Below, one piece after another: positions 46,210 to 59,650 of a DNA stretch of 64,000 nucleotides. How positions within the stretch are numbered: position 1 is the first letter of the stretch; each line of letters opens with the position of its first letter. The notes below the pieces were generated by a model that had not been told where the DNA came from, did not search any database, and saw only the letters and a list, made by a program, of their open reading frames with translations. The position numbers were made by a program, and so were the translations under genes. The DNA comes from Protula sp. h YS-2021. Taxonomy: Eukaryota; Annelida; Polychaeta; Sabellida; Serpulidae. The stretch covers positions 33,324,911 through 33,388,910 of the forward strand of contig OX457026.1 in assembly GCA_949752745.1 (NCBI GenBank). The letters are read 5' to 3'.

Positions 46210-46390
46210 TAATTTATATTCATAGAGGGTGTATAAAGGTAATAAACTTCCGGCTTTCATTTAATGACTTGTCCCATTAAAGGGAGAATCTGTATTTATT
46301 ATGAAGTTGTAATTGATATGTTGCAGTTTAATTAGAACTTTGCCCCAGATCGCGGTTCAGTTTTTAGAAATTAATTTATGACTGTAAAAT
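46210..46390. repeat. Duplicate of the ABCG copy 2 3' flank
   Basis: This block aligns by eye with 52890-53070, directly downstream of ABCG copy 2: shared gggaatctctattta-like and gttcagttttagaa-like words occur in the same order. A second pair, about 45970-46050 and 52190-52270, shares ccaaacaattaa. It suggests duplication of a whole gene unit. Confidence 0.5.
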
Positions 46391-49300
46391 CCTAACATTG
46401 ACAACAGTGAATAATACTGTCTGAAAAATTTTAGGAGGCAAAATGTTCCATCCATTTAGAAAAGAGATCAATTTTCCAAACCATAATCAAATTCTAATCT
46501 ATTTTTGCTAAATTATTGTTTAAGAATTAAATAAGATAATGAACAAAATTTAACATATACTATAACGATATTCAAACAATTAACACTACACCAGTAACAA
46601 TAAAAAATGACTCTGCCGAAAAATTGAAAAGAACATCAGCTCAAAGCCACCACAAACAAGAATGGTTTAAATGTAAAGCTTTTGTGTTAGGATGTAGTTA
46701 TTCTGCTTATTAGCATATCAAAAATAGCAAAACATGATTGTTAATTGTTTTTGCACATATTAAAATCATGTTACATTAAAAACACTTTAATTTCTTAAGC
46801 CAAAAATAAAAAATAGCAGTTAAAATATGCCTACTGCAGTTTCACTTTAAGGTTGGGACTAAAAATTTTGCAAAAGCGGAAAAAGAAGTGGACTTAAACT
46901 TGTGCTTGACTAATCGTAGACGAACATTTTTTCCTTTAAGAAAGATTTTATTTTGAATAATTTAGGATACATTAACGCCATTTGCAACTTGTAGATGCAA
47001 GATTTCAAGGAATACATAGATGAAATATTGATAAAACAATGAATCTATATAAATGTTTTAAAGTAAAAATCTTTAGTTCTGGTAGGTTTTTTTGTGCTTT
47101 GGCATTAACAGGATGGAATTTTAACACTGTTATAAAAGAAATACTTGTAACACTTGTTATATTTATTCTTTTTCTTTTATATAAATTTTTTATATAGAAA
47201 TTTTTCAGGACAGGACAGGCTTTCAAAGTCAAAAAATCATTAGTTTAGCCATGTAAAATAAAGAAAAGAGACTAATGCAGATATAAAATTAATTCTAGTT
47301 TCTTTTTTTCTTTATGGCTTTTCTGTCAAAATACACTGACGGGACAGTTCGCTTTCAGGGACACTGAAGGGCGAGGAGTAATTTTTTTGGGGTGATCATT
47401 GAAGTTAAAGTGCATGTGGCACTCTAGCTGATGTTCATCATATTTACGATTGGAAAATCTACTGTCCTAATTTGTGAATAGACTTAGAAAAGGCTTACCT
47501 TGTATTAAGTAAGACCATTTATGTTTTTATGATGGTTGTAATGTGACCGGGCACTAAGTCTATTTGAAGTTACAAACCCACCAAAGTAGCATAATCTGTT
47601 TTAGTGTAGTCATAAATAACAAGAACACTTATCCAATAATTTGCTCTAAATACTTTACCTTAGTGATAATTACATAGAATTACACTCTAACAGTTTATAT
47701 TTTTTAAAATAGCGCTGACATGAACTAAGACATTTGATGATGTTATTTGAACCTGTCTTCTGGACATTATATGGCTTTTTAAATAATGTTCTTAAGCAAT
47801 CAAGCAATGGCGCCTTTTAAAAAGTAACTTGTAGGTTGATGGCCCAGACTCATGGGGCCGCAGCTGCGAAGAACATACCTCCAACTAGTTTTAGATTCGC
47901 TTGTGGTATTGTTTGGAGGAGTTCTGTGCAGTCATTTAATGGACTGTTTCCAGAGTTTAAATGAGCAATGGCCATTGAATGAATTGGAATCTGAGCTACT
48001 TCCAATGTAATATATTTTTAAAAAGATACGATTTCCCTGAATCTCCCATTATTCTTGCTACATGATGAACATACGCATCAATTTTCATTTCGGAATCAAA
48101 ATACCGAAAGACAATTTCGAACACTTTTACTGGAAAACATTGTTTCCATATACATTGGATGCTGCTAAATTTCCAGTTGTTCCAGCTGCTGTCTGCTTCC
48201 GGTGATGCCGAACTCAGTTTCATCTAAATTCATGATTTGAGATATTCGAGATACCCTCCTTTTCAGTTTTGATTTGGCTTAATATTTGGATGATGTTGAA
48301 TTTGCATTCAAAGCAGCGATGATAAAGGTAAATAAACAAAATAAATAGGTCGATACATCCCTGTTTTGCTTAGCCATTTACACAGAGGTGCAATCACAAT
48401 TTTAGGTGCCTTGTCAATTTGATAAATGTAATTAAAACGAATGTTTATAACATAATATATAAATATAGTACTCTAAGGTTTTAAAGTGTACAAACCATCC
48501 TTGTTTATTACCTTGATGTAAATGGGTACTGAGCTGTCTTGTTGGGAGAAATGCAAATTCAAATGGAAAGTATAACTTTATATATTTTGCAGACCTCTAC
48601 TGGGATGGGCACACATCACAGTAGTTAATGTTTCAAATGCGGTTGTGATGTGAATTATACTGAGTATTCTAGTTTGAAAACCTGTAGCTCAGAAACATGG
48701 TATAAAGCATAATCATCATTGTCATTGAAGCTGAGGTGACCCAGCCAATCTAACTGTTGTTTGTCATGACCAGCAAGAGAAGTTGTGCATAATGATCTGG
48801 TTGAAAAAAATACAAACGCACCAGGAATACAAGCATTTGCTGAAATAATATTCGTTATTTAGTGTTCAGATTGATTAACAGTTCAGTAGCCACTGTATTG
48901 AAATATCAATGATCTTTCTACGGCAGTGCAGGTTTCGGTGTATTTAATCAACATAAAAAGTCAATCAGATGCTTCTTTCATTTTTAGTGTGTGCATTGTT
49001 TTGACCTATAACAATTGTAACTAGTAATTAGCAAAACGTGAATAAAGGTGTACAAAGCCTACTAAAGAACTTCTGATTAGTGAACACTCTGTAATTTTGT
49101 TTTTAAATTTTCTTTTTTCACACCCCAAGAGATACATTTAAAATCCATAGTTTACTGTAATTATTATCAATTTTAATTTTGCACAAAATCTCTAAAAGGT
49201 ACTATTACTAGATTTTAACATTTTTAACTTGTAGTGAGTGATGCTTCGTAACATTTAGAGTTGATTATCTAATACCCCAAAACTCTAAGGCCAAATATAA

Positions 49301-49803
49301 CGCATAACGAGAAACGGAGGCACGAAATAGTATTTCAATTGTCAGAAAAACTAAAAAAGGAAAATTGATTATTAAAAGTTCTTCACAAAGGTCTAAAGAG
49401 TTTTTTTTAATTTGAATAAAACTTATATAAAATACGCCAAAAATATAATATCTGTCACATCAGCACAAAATCTGACAGTTATAGACAGAAAAGTAGCACT
49501 CGTTGATTTTAATTTTAAATTGTTGTGCCAAAAATGTTCGAGATTAAAAGATATATGTGAAGAATAAAGTTTTAAAATTAAACACAGTCAACCTGATTAA
49601 ATACAATGCTTATGTCATCATAACAAAGCTCAGACTATGAATAAAACATAATGATTTTGGAAAAATTTAATTATTATCAACCAGTTATTGTGAGGGTTGT
49701 GCAAAAGACTCAACTGAGTTTACATTTTGGGCAAAAAGGGAAACTTCTTACTTATATTTTGTGTTAAGTATTACCTTGGGTCCTAATAGGATTTCCTCTC
49801 CTC

Positions 49804-49860
49804 CTGTTGCGGCATTTATTCCATTCTTCTTTTGTTAAGAAGTGTTTCGATGTTTTTCAA
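49804..49860 (-). pseudogene. Possible relic of the ABCG EQLR linker exon
   Basis: The minus strand has an acceptor-like TAGAG, then VEKHRNTS, then a stop and a K/N-rich remainder ending in ACAG, in the place where the live copies have V/I-EQLR.S. It is 57 rather than 64 nt. The spacing to the 50.6 kb relic fits the live genes. The match is weak. Confidence 0.3.
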
Positions 49861-50588
49861 CTCTAGGTTAAAATTCAACTCAAAGTCTAGTTCTCACTGG
49901 AGTGTTACAAGATGACAAACTCGCTCCCTTCTATTTAATATTGCGGATGTGCTGTCGCGATGAGGTATCGGAGGTAATGAGAAAAATCTAGGATTTCGTT
50001 TCAAAATGAAGAAAAGTCGACGATGAGTGGACATAGTTAGGGTCACTAATAAGAAGCACTACAGAACATGTGACAAAAGAACAGCTTTTTCTTGAACAGC
50101 ATACAAGGCCTGAAAAAGATATGGAACCTAAGCATGACAAAGTCGAAGAAATACAAAGCTAATCTGTTTCGTTCGACTAAGGGATCGCTGTTGCTTTGTG
50201 GCTGAGGCCTACACGCTGACTAAAAAGGTTTACCAGTCAGTTAGATGGCTGTTACACAAGCCTCTTCCGACCTTAGTTGGAAACGTATACCCAATATGAG
50301 GACCTATAGTGAGCCAATTGTTTTGTTTGAGAAAACAATAACTCCGCTGAATTGAAATAAAAGTAAACATGACATTTTAACACATGTAATTGGCATACTG
50401 ACAAAAGCAATGAGTTAGTTTTTTATAACTGCATAATGCAAATCATATCCTTTAAAAATGGAAATTTAAGGTATGCAAACTTGCATGCAAACAGAACGTT
50501 ATAGAGTCTAATGTGCATAATTTGCTTGGAGTCTAATTGATGTGCTATTTTCTTAATCATGATAGCAATCAAAAAGACATATTGTTAC

Positions 50589-50672
50589 TGATAAAATCGG
50601 TGGAGTTGTCGTGTGAATGTATTCCAACACTCATGAAATGATCCACTCTAAATACACTCCAGAATACACCAC
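50589..50672 (-). pseudogene. Relic exon of a third ABCG copy
   Basis: The minus strand reads GTGGTGTATTCTGGAG and then tggatcatttcatgag, as in the live VVYFG...DHFMS exons (39862-39769 and 62082-61989). Net deletions shift the frame so that ATTTCATGA gives a stop, the conserved HYNPADF is destroyed, and the donor is GTAACA. This is clear evidence of a dead ABCG gene between the two live ones. Confidence 0.7.
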
Positions 50673-51588
50673 CTTCCATACAAACAATTCAATTTTTCTG
50701 CGTGAACAACTACGAGAGAGACAAAATTTCCCTGAATTTGTAAAAGAACAACACGCATTCACAAACATTAAAAGTGAAACATCTGTAGAGTATTACTACA
50801 AATTTCTTAGTGATAAATAGTTCAAAATATAGAGTAGATTCCAGGCAATTCTTATGCATTCTATACTCAAATTTAATGATGGTTCCTTGCGTAGTAAAAC
50901 GTTTAATATTATTCAACGAATCAACAATAATACACTGACGAAAAACATTTACTTTGATCTTTAATTTTGTGTTTCTGTAATGTTTACAATACAGACAATA
51001 TTAAAATACAGTGTTATTCAACTATTTGAAAATACAATAAATATAAATATTAATAATACAAAGCACAACAACATAATTGCACAATAAGACTGCTTGGATT
51101 TGCTTAGTTATTGCATTTAGTATGACTTATAAGTGGGATTCAAAACTCTTTGGCAAATCGAACTCATTTTTGTCATTTTTAACATGTGGGTCATTACACG
51201 CTGACTGCGACCCTGGATAATTTAATTACATTTACAAGTTAACACAATTATTTATACATTTAATCAAGAGATATTATTCAAAACTGTGAATTTTAATATT
51301 GGATGAGCTCATTTAGCTATATGTTTGAAATGAAACGTTAGTCTGTATAAAATAATACGTTTGACAAAGAAAAGATGAGAAACATCTATTATTTAATTTA
51401 ATCGTTCTTACTTACAAAATCATCCTAGGTTTCACAGTCGTGATTGCGTTCTTACGTATGGTTTACAATAACTGTTGAACATGTTTTTATTATTTTGTTT
51501 TATGCTTATTGTGTTTCTTTCATATTATTGTTTGTGTTTGATGGTACATGATTGAAACAAACGTTGCTGGGCTGTGCAATGACTCGTG

Positions 51589-51712
<124 letters not shown>

Positions 51713-53064
51713 ATACGGTACAAAGAGGCAGGGCGATGGAGAGTGTCCCTAAGCTAACAACTGAAGTAATACTCTGGAATCTCAACATACAAAACTCTGA
51801 AGCCAAATTATTCATATATGTACAATTAAACATGAAAAAGTATATTTCTACATATTTCTTAAATATTTGAAATTACAACTGACATTGAGAAATTGTTCTA
51901 CAATATAGCATACAAAAATGTTAATATTCTAGATAACCTTAATTGTATGACATAGACTTTAAAGTATAAACAACTGCTAGCTCCCCATACATTACTGTTT
52001 ATAATATTGTTTCACATATAGAAGTTAAAAATCATAGCATACTTGATTTATGTATATACTTTTATTGTTATATGTTAAAAAATAAAATCGAGTTATAAAA
52101 AGATGAATACTAGTTTTAATGGATGAGGATTATTTTCGTACACTTTTTGCGCTGTAAAGCTCACTGATTCAATTCACTGCAGTAGTTTGTTAGATTGTAG
52201 ATCACTCTCTGTTGAAAACCGACACCAAACAATTAACATTAGTATCCATTGTTGCAAACGAGTAGCATGCTCAAAGTTACATTTTTATCAAATTCTAGTT
52301 GAAACCGAAACCAAGCGATATTTAGCAAGTTGCTTCAAGCTGATTTTTTCTCTGGGGCAGAAATAATGACCATAATATTTCAATTTTGATTCCCTATGAT
52401 TCCCTGTGAAATTGCAGGAACCTTCATTGATAGCATGTATCTTTCTTAATAACATATTTTGATCACGCTTGTGCAAGTCTTTATGTCTAAAACTAATTGA
52501 AAGTTTAATATCGGTTTGGCTACATTCTACCAATTATTTTCTAAATTAGTTAAATCATGCCTTGTTACTTGAGTTGTGGCAAATTTATACACACAGTCAA
52601 AGGTTAGCCAATAGCTCAGTGTGCAAATGCTCTGTTATATCAATGTAAGCCTCTACTTGCAATCACATGGTAGGAAACAAAACAAAAGGAAGCATAAGTT
52701 TCTTTCGAAAGGCCATTATCTGAAAATAACAATATACTTGTGGTAAAATTTGCGTCCAGTACATTTAAGTATTCTTTTCTCTTTGCCTCCCAGCTTAAAA
52801 GCCAAAGAAGCAATCGCTCGCGATGTGAAAATTATTCACAGTTGTTCATGTGTGCTATCTTTGCATAAATTTACATTCATAATAAAAGGCTATATTAAAT
52901 AAGAAATTTATTTGCTTTCGAACCTCTTGATGGCTTGCTCCCTTGAACGGGAATCTCTATTTACAATAATTTAGTCCATTTAGACGTCTGTTCTATTGAA
53001 TGGGAACGTTACCTCACCATACAATAATAAATCAATGTTCAGTTTTAGAATTTAATGTAAAACC

Positions 53065-53070
53065 TTTATT
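53065..53070 (-). promoter_or_regulatory. Candidate polyadenylation signal of ABCG copy 2
   Basis: AATAAA on the minus strand, 281 bases past the stop codon of ABCG copy 2, a reasonable distance for a 3' untranslated region. Confidence 0.4.
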
Positions 53071-53350
53071 ATAAAACGGTAAGCAATGCAAAAATTAAAT
53101 CGGTTTGAAACTGCAAGCATTAATTTATCAATCGGCAGTTTCATAACAAGTACAGACTACATTTTCTTGCAATAGGCATGTTTCTTACATTTTCTCAGAA
53201 CACCCGTACAAACACGCTTACTGCTGTTCTACGATTTCCTGATTAGATACCTCAAATCACGGTAGTGAAAAACTGAAGAAAATCTATAGATGCATCACAA
53301 TCTTATGACAGTACATGTATGTATATTTTAAGCCTGATTTGTGTCATCGT

Positions 53351-56300
53351 TTACTTATTAGTCTTTGGTCGTCTGAAATATCTTAAAGTCAGGTAAACAG
53401 CGTACCTTAAACAATTAAAAAAAACACATATTCATACATTATTACTTTCAACGATTGCATAGAAATGCGGATTTTCAATACATTATTACTTTCAACGATT
53501 GCATAGAAATGCCGATTTTCAAAGATTGTTTAATTTATGCAAATTTTTAAATGTTTGTACTCGGCATTTTGTCAAATGATGTAGGAATTTTGTTTTTAAA
53601 TAGCACTTTTATAAACACAAGTAAAATTAAGAAACCTTTTATTACATATCAATTACCTGGAAGCGATGAAGAAAAGGAAAAGAATAAGATAGTAAAACCA
53701 AATTGGCATCGTTACATCGAATGACTTCAGTATATCATCCCCGGGTACTGTCCTCTTAGAGGTTGTAAGACATACCTCAAATGCAGTTGTATTTGAAGGA
53801 AGACATCTAGAAATAGAAGATTTTGTTCTTTAGTATATTTTAGTTGCACAATACAAGAAAGTAGTTTCATAACAATTTTTTTCTCTTATTTATTTAAGAA
53901 GTAGCCCAGTAAGAAACGAGAGCGGCAAGTGCACACATAACATAAGCACACATGCTTGCGTGACACTTTCAACCGACCCTGTTTAGTTCTTTGTTTCTGT
54001 TCACAAAAACAAAAGTTTTCCCGAACCCATAATTTCTTTACACCAATTTTTCTCTTCTTTTTCAACTGAAATAAAAAAAGTTTTGCAAACATAATTATAA
54101 TTCATTGTCGAAAAAAAAATTATATACAGAACTTGCCACTAGAATGTTTCGAAAATTTGATATGTCAAATTATTTTATTTCCAATTATAGTACATTTCTT
54201 GCAGCACCCAAATAATCATGTGTCCCCTCCCACTTCACGAATCCTTCACTAATCTTAAAAGATGTCCACGTTATTAAATTGTTACAACTGCTTTAGTGAA
54301 GAAAGAGGTCACTGTGATTTGTATTTATTTCAGGTATATTATTATCTCTATCTTTTCCTCACACCACTGAAAGAATCAACTGTGATGGCCTTCTTAACAT
54401 AAACATGCTAATCTTTTCCACATTCCAGCCTGTTATGAAAGATAAAAATATATCAATGCGTATCAACTGACACTGACTCCTGTACGTAACAGCTGTAGCT
54501 GAGTAACACACAAAAGCTCAGTTATAGAGAAATGTAATAAATGGCCATATTGCTATAGTTATGTTGCCCAATTTTAAGTATGTCTAAAAATTACAGGAAA
54601 ATTAAAAAATCTTCTGTAAAAACGGTCAGAAACTCAGCGCAGTTAAATCACTATGCTTAGTTTACAAAAAAAGCCGGCAAAACAGGGAACATAGGGATTA
54701 CCGGATTACTTTTAACTGTAATTTACTTTCACTACACACATCAAAAGTGACTGATCAAAGGAATACTCATATGAAAATTTTTAATGTCGATACGTCTTTC
54801 CATTATCAAGATATCTTGCACACAAAATCTTTTTAAAATATCTACACCTTTTAATGACAGCGTCATGCAAATTGCAGGCCTTTCATATTAATGTACCATG
54901 CGCCAAAAGTTGATAAAAGCTGATCTACCGGAAGAATAAATATGTCAAGTTTAAACTCTATCTGGTTCTTTCCCAAATATCTTGCACATGTTGTTAAAAT
55001 ATATGCATATTTTACACAATGACGTCATTTGCAATCTTTTTATCCTAATAGAGAAAATTTGACAGAGTAGCCGAAAAACAATCCCATTTAGTTTCAACTT
55101 TCTCCCACGTTCAGGTGTTGAAAAAATTTGCACAATGTATTTTCACGTAATTCCGCCAAACGCTTTTCTTAATAAAATAATAGGCATCCAAAGACGATAG
55201 AACCATCCGAGCTTCCCTAGTAATAAGCAAACCAAGTTTGAAATCGATGCGACCTTCCATTTTGAGATAGCCTGTACAGAGCATTTTGTTAACAACATAC
55301 TGATACACACGTGCCTACACATATACGTACAGAACGTACAAACACCCTTGGTCTCTCTCTGGTCATCATTATGTATTAAAGCAGGCCAGAAGGGCTCTTT
55401 TTCCATACTGTGAGTATTTCAGATTTGCCAATAGTTTACGTTATATTGTTTTTCAAGTTTTAAGTTTTTTAAGTTACAAAGTGAGAAAGTTTTCAGATCA
55501 TTTTTTGTTATCTTTTAAACTGTTCACTTTTCTTGCCCAAATAAATAATTTAAAAAATTACATTAAATCTGGTCCGTGAAGAAGTTCAAGAATCATGGCT
55601 GCTTGAAATGTGTATGCTAAAGGTGACAAGTATTTCAGCCATGATATCCATTTCGCGAAGTGGCGCTGGAAGTATCCCCCTGTATTATAAAGTTGATAAT
55701 TTGAAGAAGCACTTGCAAAATCTCCGATGTAATATATTACACAACCAACATAATAAACATATCGAATTTTTGGGGGTTATTTGAAAATGTACACAAGAGC
55801 TTGGCGAGTCAAATAAAATTGATATACATAAACCTATTAAATGGCTATATGTCTTTTGTGTATAATATCAGGTCACAAGTAACACTTTAAGTACATGCTA
55901 GTTCCATTACACATACACTGCTCCATTAAATCGATATACATAAAAATATTAATTGGCTATATGTCTTTTATGTATAATATCAGGTCACAAGTATCACTTT
56001 AAGTACATGCTAGTTCCATTAAACACACACCATTCCATTAAGCACACACTGAGTCCAGTTTATAGGTCGTAGTGATATATAAACGTGAAGTCTTACCGAG
56101 GAGAAAGAAACACACCATTGTCACTGTTGACACTGTGACTACACTCCTAATACTTGTGAACAACACCCCGATGAACAATCCAATACCCTGTTTGTCACAT
56201 TTATGAAATATTATCCAACAATATCACATAAAAGGGTGTTCTCATTTCAATTTCAAATTTCAATTGGATTGACAAGATAATTTATAATGTTCTGCCGATT

Positions 56301-59300
56301 TGGAAGTTTTATCATTTTTTTGCTGCAGCAAATGCCAAAGCAATTCATTAGTTTCCAATAAAACTTTTAAATCTTTTACTTAAAGGCTATTTTATCACAG
56401 CGCGCCAGTTTATAGTTTTTATCAAGAAAAAGTCAAACATTAAATAAACTTTAAACACATATTCAGAAGTTATAATTATTGACATATAGTAATTAAAATT
56501 GTCTCATAAACGCCGCACATGTACAGCGGTTATCTAATTTGATTAACTTGGTGAATGAGAATTTTAACACTACTACAATGAGAAATACCATCAATACTTT
56601 TTTTGTAATACAGATTAGAAGTTATTAACTATACATTACAGTCAACTTTAGAGTGAACAAGATTCATCGAGGGTTTTCTTCAAAGTTGACATTACAAGCT
56701 TGTCATACGAAACTCTAATCATGTTCAAACATACAAAATCAAGATAAAACATAATCTATGTTTTAAAGTGGGTTATGCTTAAATCCAAGTTCATATGAAT
56801 ATCATATAAAAGTACACTGGTCATTCGAGTTTCGAAAACTTATAAACGACTCTACTTTGCGATTATTTTGACCTTCTTGTATGTCTCTCTACTAAAATCA
56901 CTCTTGGGTGAAAATCGAAGTGCGAACAAAAGCTCCATTCTAGTTTTATTTGATGTTATCACAAAAATGCATACGCAAGGAGTAGTCATTTTGGTATGGG
57001 CACTGGGCACTTTTGTGCTCCAGTTGATGTTTATAATGATGAGCGTGAGAAAATAAGTCGTATTAAGTGTGGCCTAGTACTCTATTTGAATACACCAACT
57101 CAACAAAATAGAATAGACTCTTATGACTTCTGACAAGTGGCTGTTAGGGTAACACATCCCCATTTAGCTTAGACATTTACATTTATGAGCACTCAACACT
57201 CAAGCTGGTGTTGATAATTATCGTTGATATAACTTCAGATTAGTGAACATTCTTCAATTGAAATTGTAATTTTTCATATATCCGCCCTTAGAAATATTCT
57301 AATTTCGGGACATCTCTTCAAAAGCCTAGAAGATATGTTTTGAAACAGTATGGTAAATTTAGAGTTGGTACATCTATTACATCTAAGTTATAAGGCACGA
57401 CAGAACACACAAAGCAAGACACCATCGAACAAAATGTTCTAAAAGGGACCTGTTTAAATTAATTTTGACATTTCAAAATACTTAAATATGAAATTTTTAA
57501 ATATACTTATCGGCTATGCAGTTTAGTTGGTTTTATTAATCTTTTCAGCATATAATCCGATATTTGCATAGAGAACTGTGAGATAAGTCTTTTTTGAGGT
57601 TTGAAGCTCTTTGCTAAATATACATGCTAAAATTTAAAGATCGTAAAAAAATTAATTTAATAAAAATTTACTGACATGCAATACTTAGACCGTCGCAAAA
57701 ACTTATACTCTTAGTAGAACATGGGAACTGTGCAAAAAATAAACTCCAAATGCGGACCTCTCTTACAGACGATTATTATACCTTCGGCTGACAGACAGTA
57801 AAAAGCAAAACCATGGTAGAAACCTTACTGACAATTCGTCTATTTAAGCTACACAACCGTAACAATAGGCCATCTCAACTAAAACTTTAACAAATAAGAG
57901 TATTCTCTAAAATTTATGTTTAAAAGCAATACATACCTGTATTACAAAGATGTAAATAAACAATAGGGCCACGTGGGAGAAAAAGGCCCAGGCGGAAGGA
58001 TTTAGTCCAATGGCCCAGTACACAATAGTAACAAACAAGGCGGGCATGCACACAACGATGGGTAGTTCACTGGTCTGTTTTGCAAGCCAGTATGCTGACA
58101 GACGATACGTGCCCGCTGAGCGCTCTCTCATGATTACTGGATTCTCTTCCCTAACTGTTATAAAAATATTTATTTCTGGACGGACACTTTAAATATTTTA
58201 ACAGTTTAAAATATTAGCAAACAAATTTATTGCAAAAAGATATTTCGGACCTTTATTCAACAGAAATGAATTGCAATTGTTATGTCAGTTATTCTAAACT
58301 GTTTTTGCTTCATTACAATCGAATCATATTTAGTTAGTTAGCACATGAACGAGGGAGGATTTGTGACAAAAAGACATTACTGTGTAATCACATGAGTCAT
58401 GTCAATTATATCTTTCTTTGATTAAGTGCGACAAATATTATTTATTGTAACAAAAGGAAAAATGAAAATATACAATGAGTTGTATACATCCTTAAAATTA
58501 AATAAAAACGGTTTGTTAGCATTTCCTAATACCTTAAAATATTTGAATAAAGTATTTGTCAACAATGCTTATTTCAATTGAAATATGCTTGACAAATACT
58601 GATATACTTACAGGCAGAAGCTGCTGCAATAATTGTATCAAATCCCCAAAATGAGCATATGAAGAATATCTGAAACAGATAGATTAAATCATAAGACAAA
58701 AATGGATATGTCAAAGTCACTAACTGATTTTTGTTATAAAGTTTTCACAATCAAATCGTGTTATGAAATTGAACTTCAGAAAACTTTTACTTACTTTTTA
58801 ATTGTAAACTAATGGCAGCCAATATGATTTATGGTTGAAAGCATGAAAGCAATGTGGGAATTTTTCAGCAAAAATTTATTTTGTGTTGACTAATCCTTGG
58901 GCAAATTTTCTTGTGACATCCTAAACTTACTGCTCCCAAACGATCATTAAGACCTTCTTCGGTTCTGTCAAGTTGAAACCAAATTACACCTGCAACCACA
59001 ATTTCCGTGGAATAATCTATACAATTGATCAAGAAGATCTTATTAATTCAACTGTATGGATATACTAGAGTCATCCACAGGAATGACTAAAAAAGACCTA
59101 GGGATTAACATTCCCAAACGTGGAACACAAAAACGTCATTTACATAATAATAGGACTATTTGACAATAGATTTTCCTGCGTTTTGTACAATCGCAGTCTG
59201 TTAGATCTCGTTCAATTTAAACGCATATCAAAGCCCCTTAAAGGAATTTCCAAAATTCTTATTTCTGTGCTAGTATATTGTAGAATTTTACATTTGTCAA

Positions 59301-59650
59301 TTCTTTTTATTTTCTGCGTTGTACAAGTATGCAGTTTCTTGAAGAGAAGGGGTAACCAGGCCCGAGCCATACCACAGGATGTGAATGAAATCTTTAAAAA
59401 GAAACACAGTAACGCTTTTCCAAAATATAGTTCTGTCTCCAGCACACTCAGTTTGGAACTTCATATTTTGCATTTTGAATACTGATGTGTTCATATAATT
59501 ATTTTAACTATACTTTGTATGAACTGAAAAAAAACTCACTTGCTAAGAAACAAACAAAAATGCTTTTTATAACAGTTACTGGTTGAAAGAAGTTCCGTGA
59601 CGTATGAATCATCAGCCTTTGGGTGAGCACTTTGTACTGAGTCCAGAACC
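53351..59650 (-). CDS. ABCG copy 2: membrane-domain exons
   Basis: [16 protein letters not shown] leads into helix 1. [17 protein letters not shown], then FWGFDTIIA (helix 2), then the coupling exon and helices 3-4 (58154-57937). [10 protein letters not shown] starts helix 5. [19 protein letters not shown] follows. The outer loop has CLPSNTT (a possible N-glycosylation site), CLTT and PGDDIL, then helix 6 and the tail [10 protein letters not shown] with TAA. Confidence 0.88.

Noticed and set aside
47996..48223. 75-codon minus-strand frame with FPVKVFEIVFRYFD, slightly F-box-like
   Set aside because: The match is too short and lacks the rest of an F-box; no flanking exons were found.
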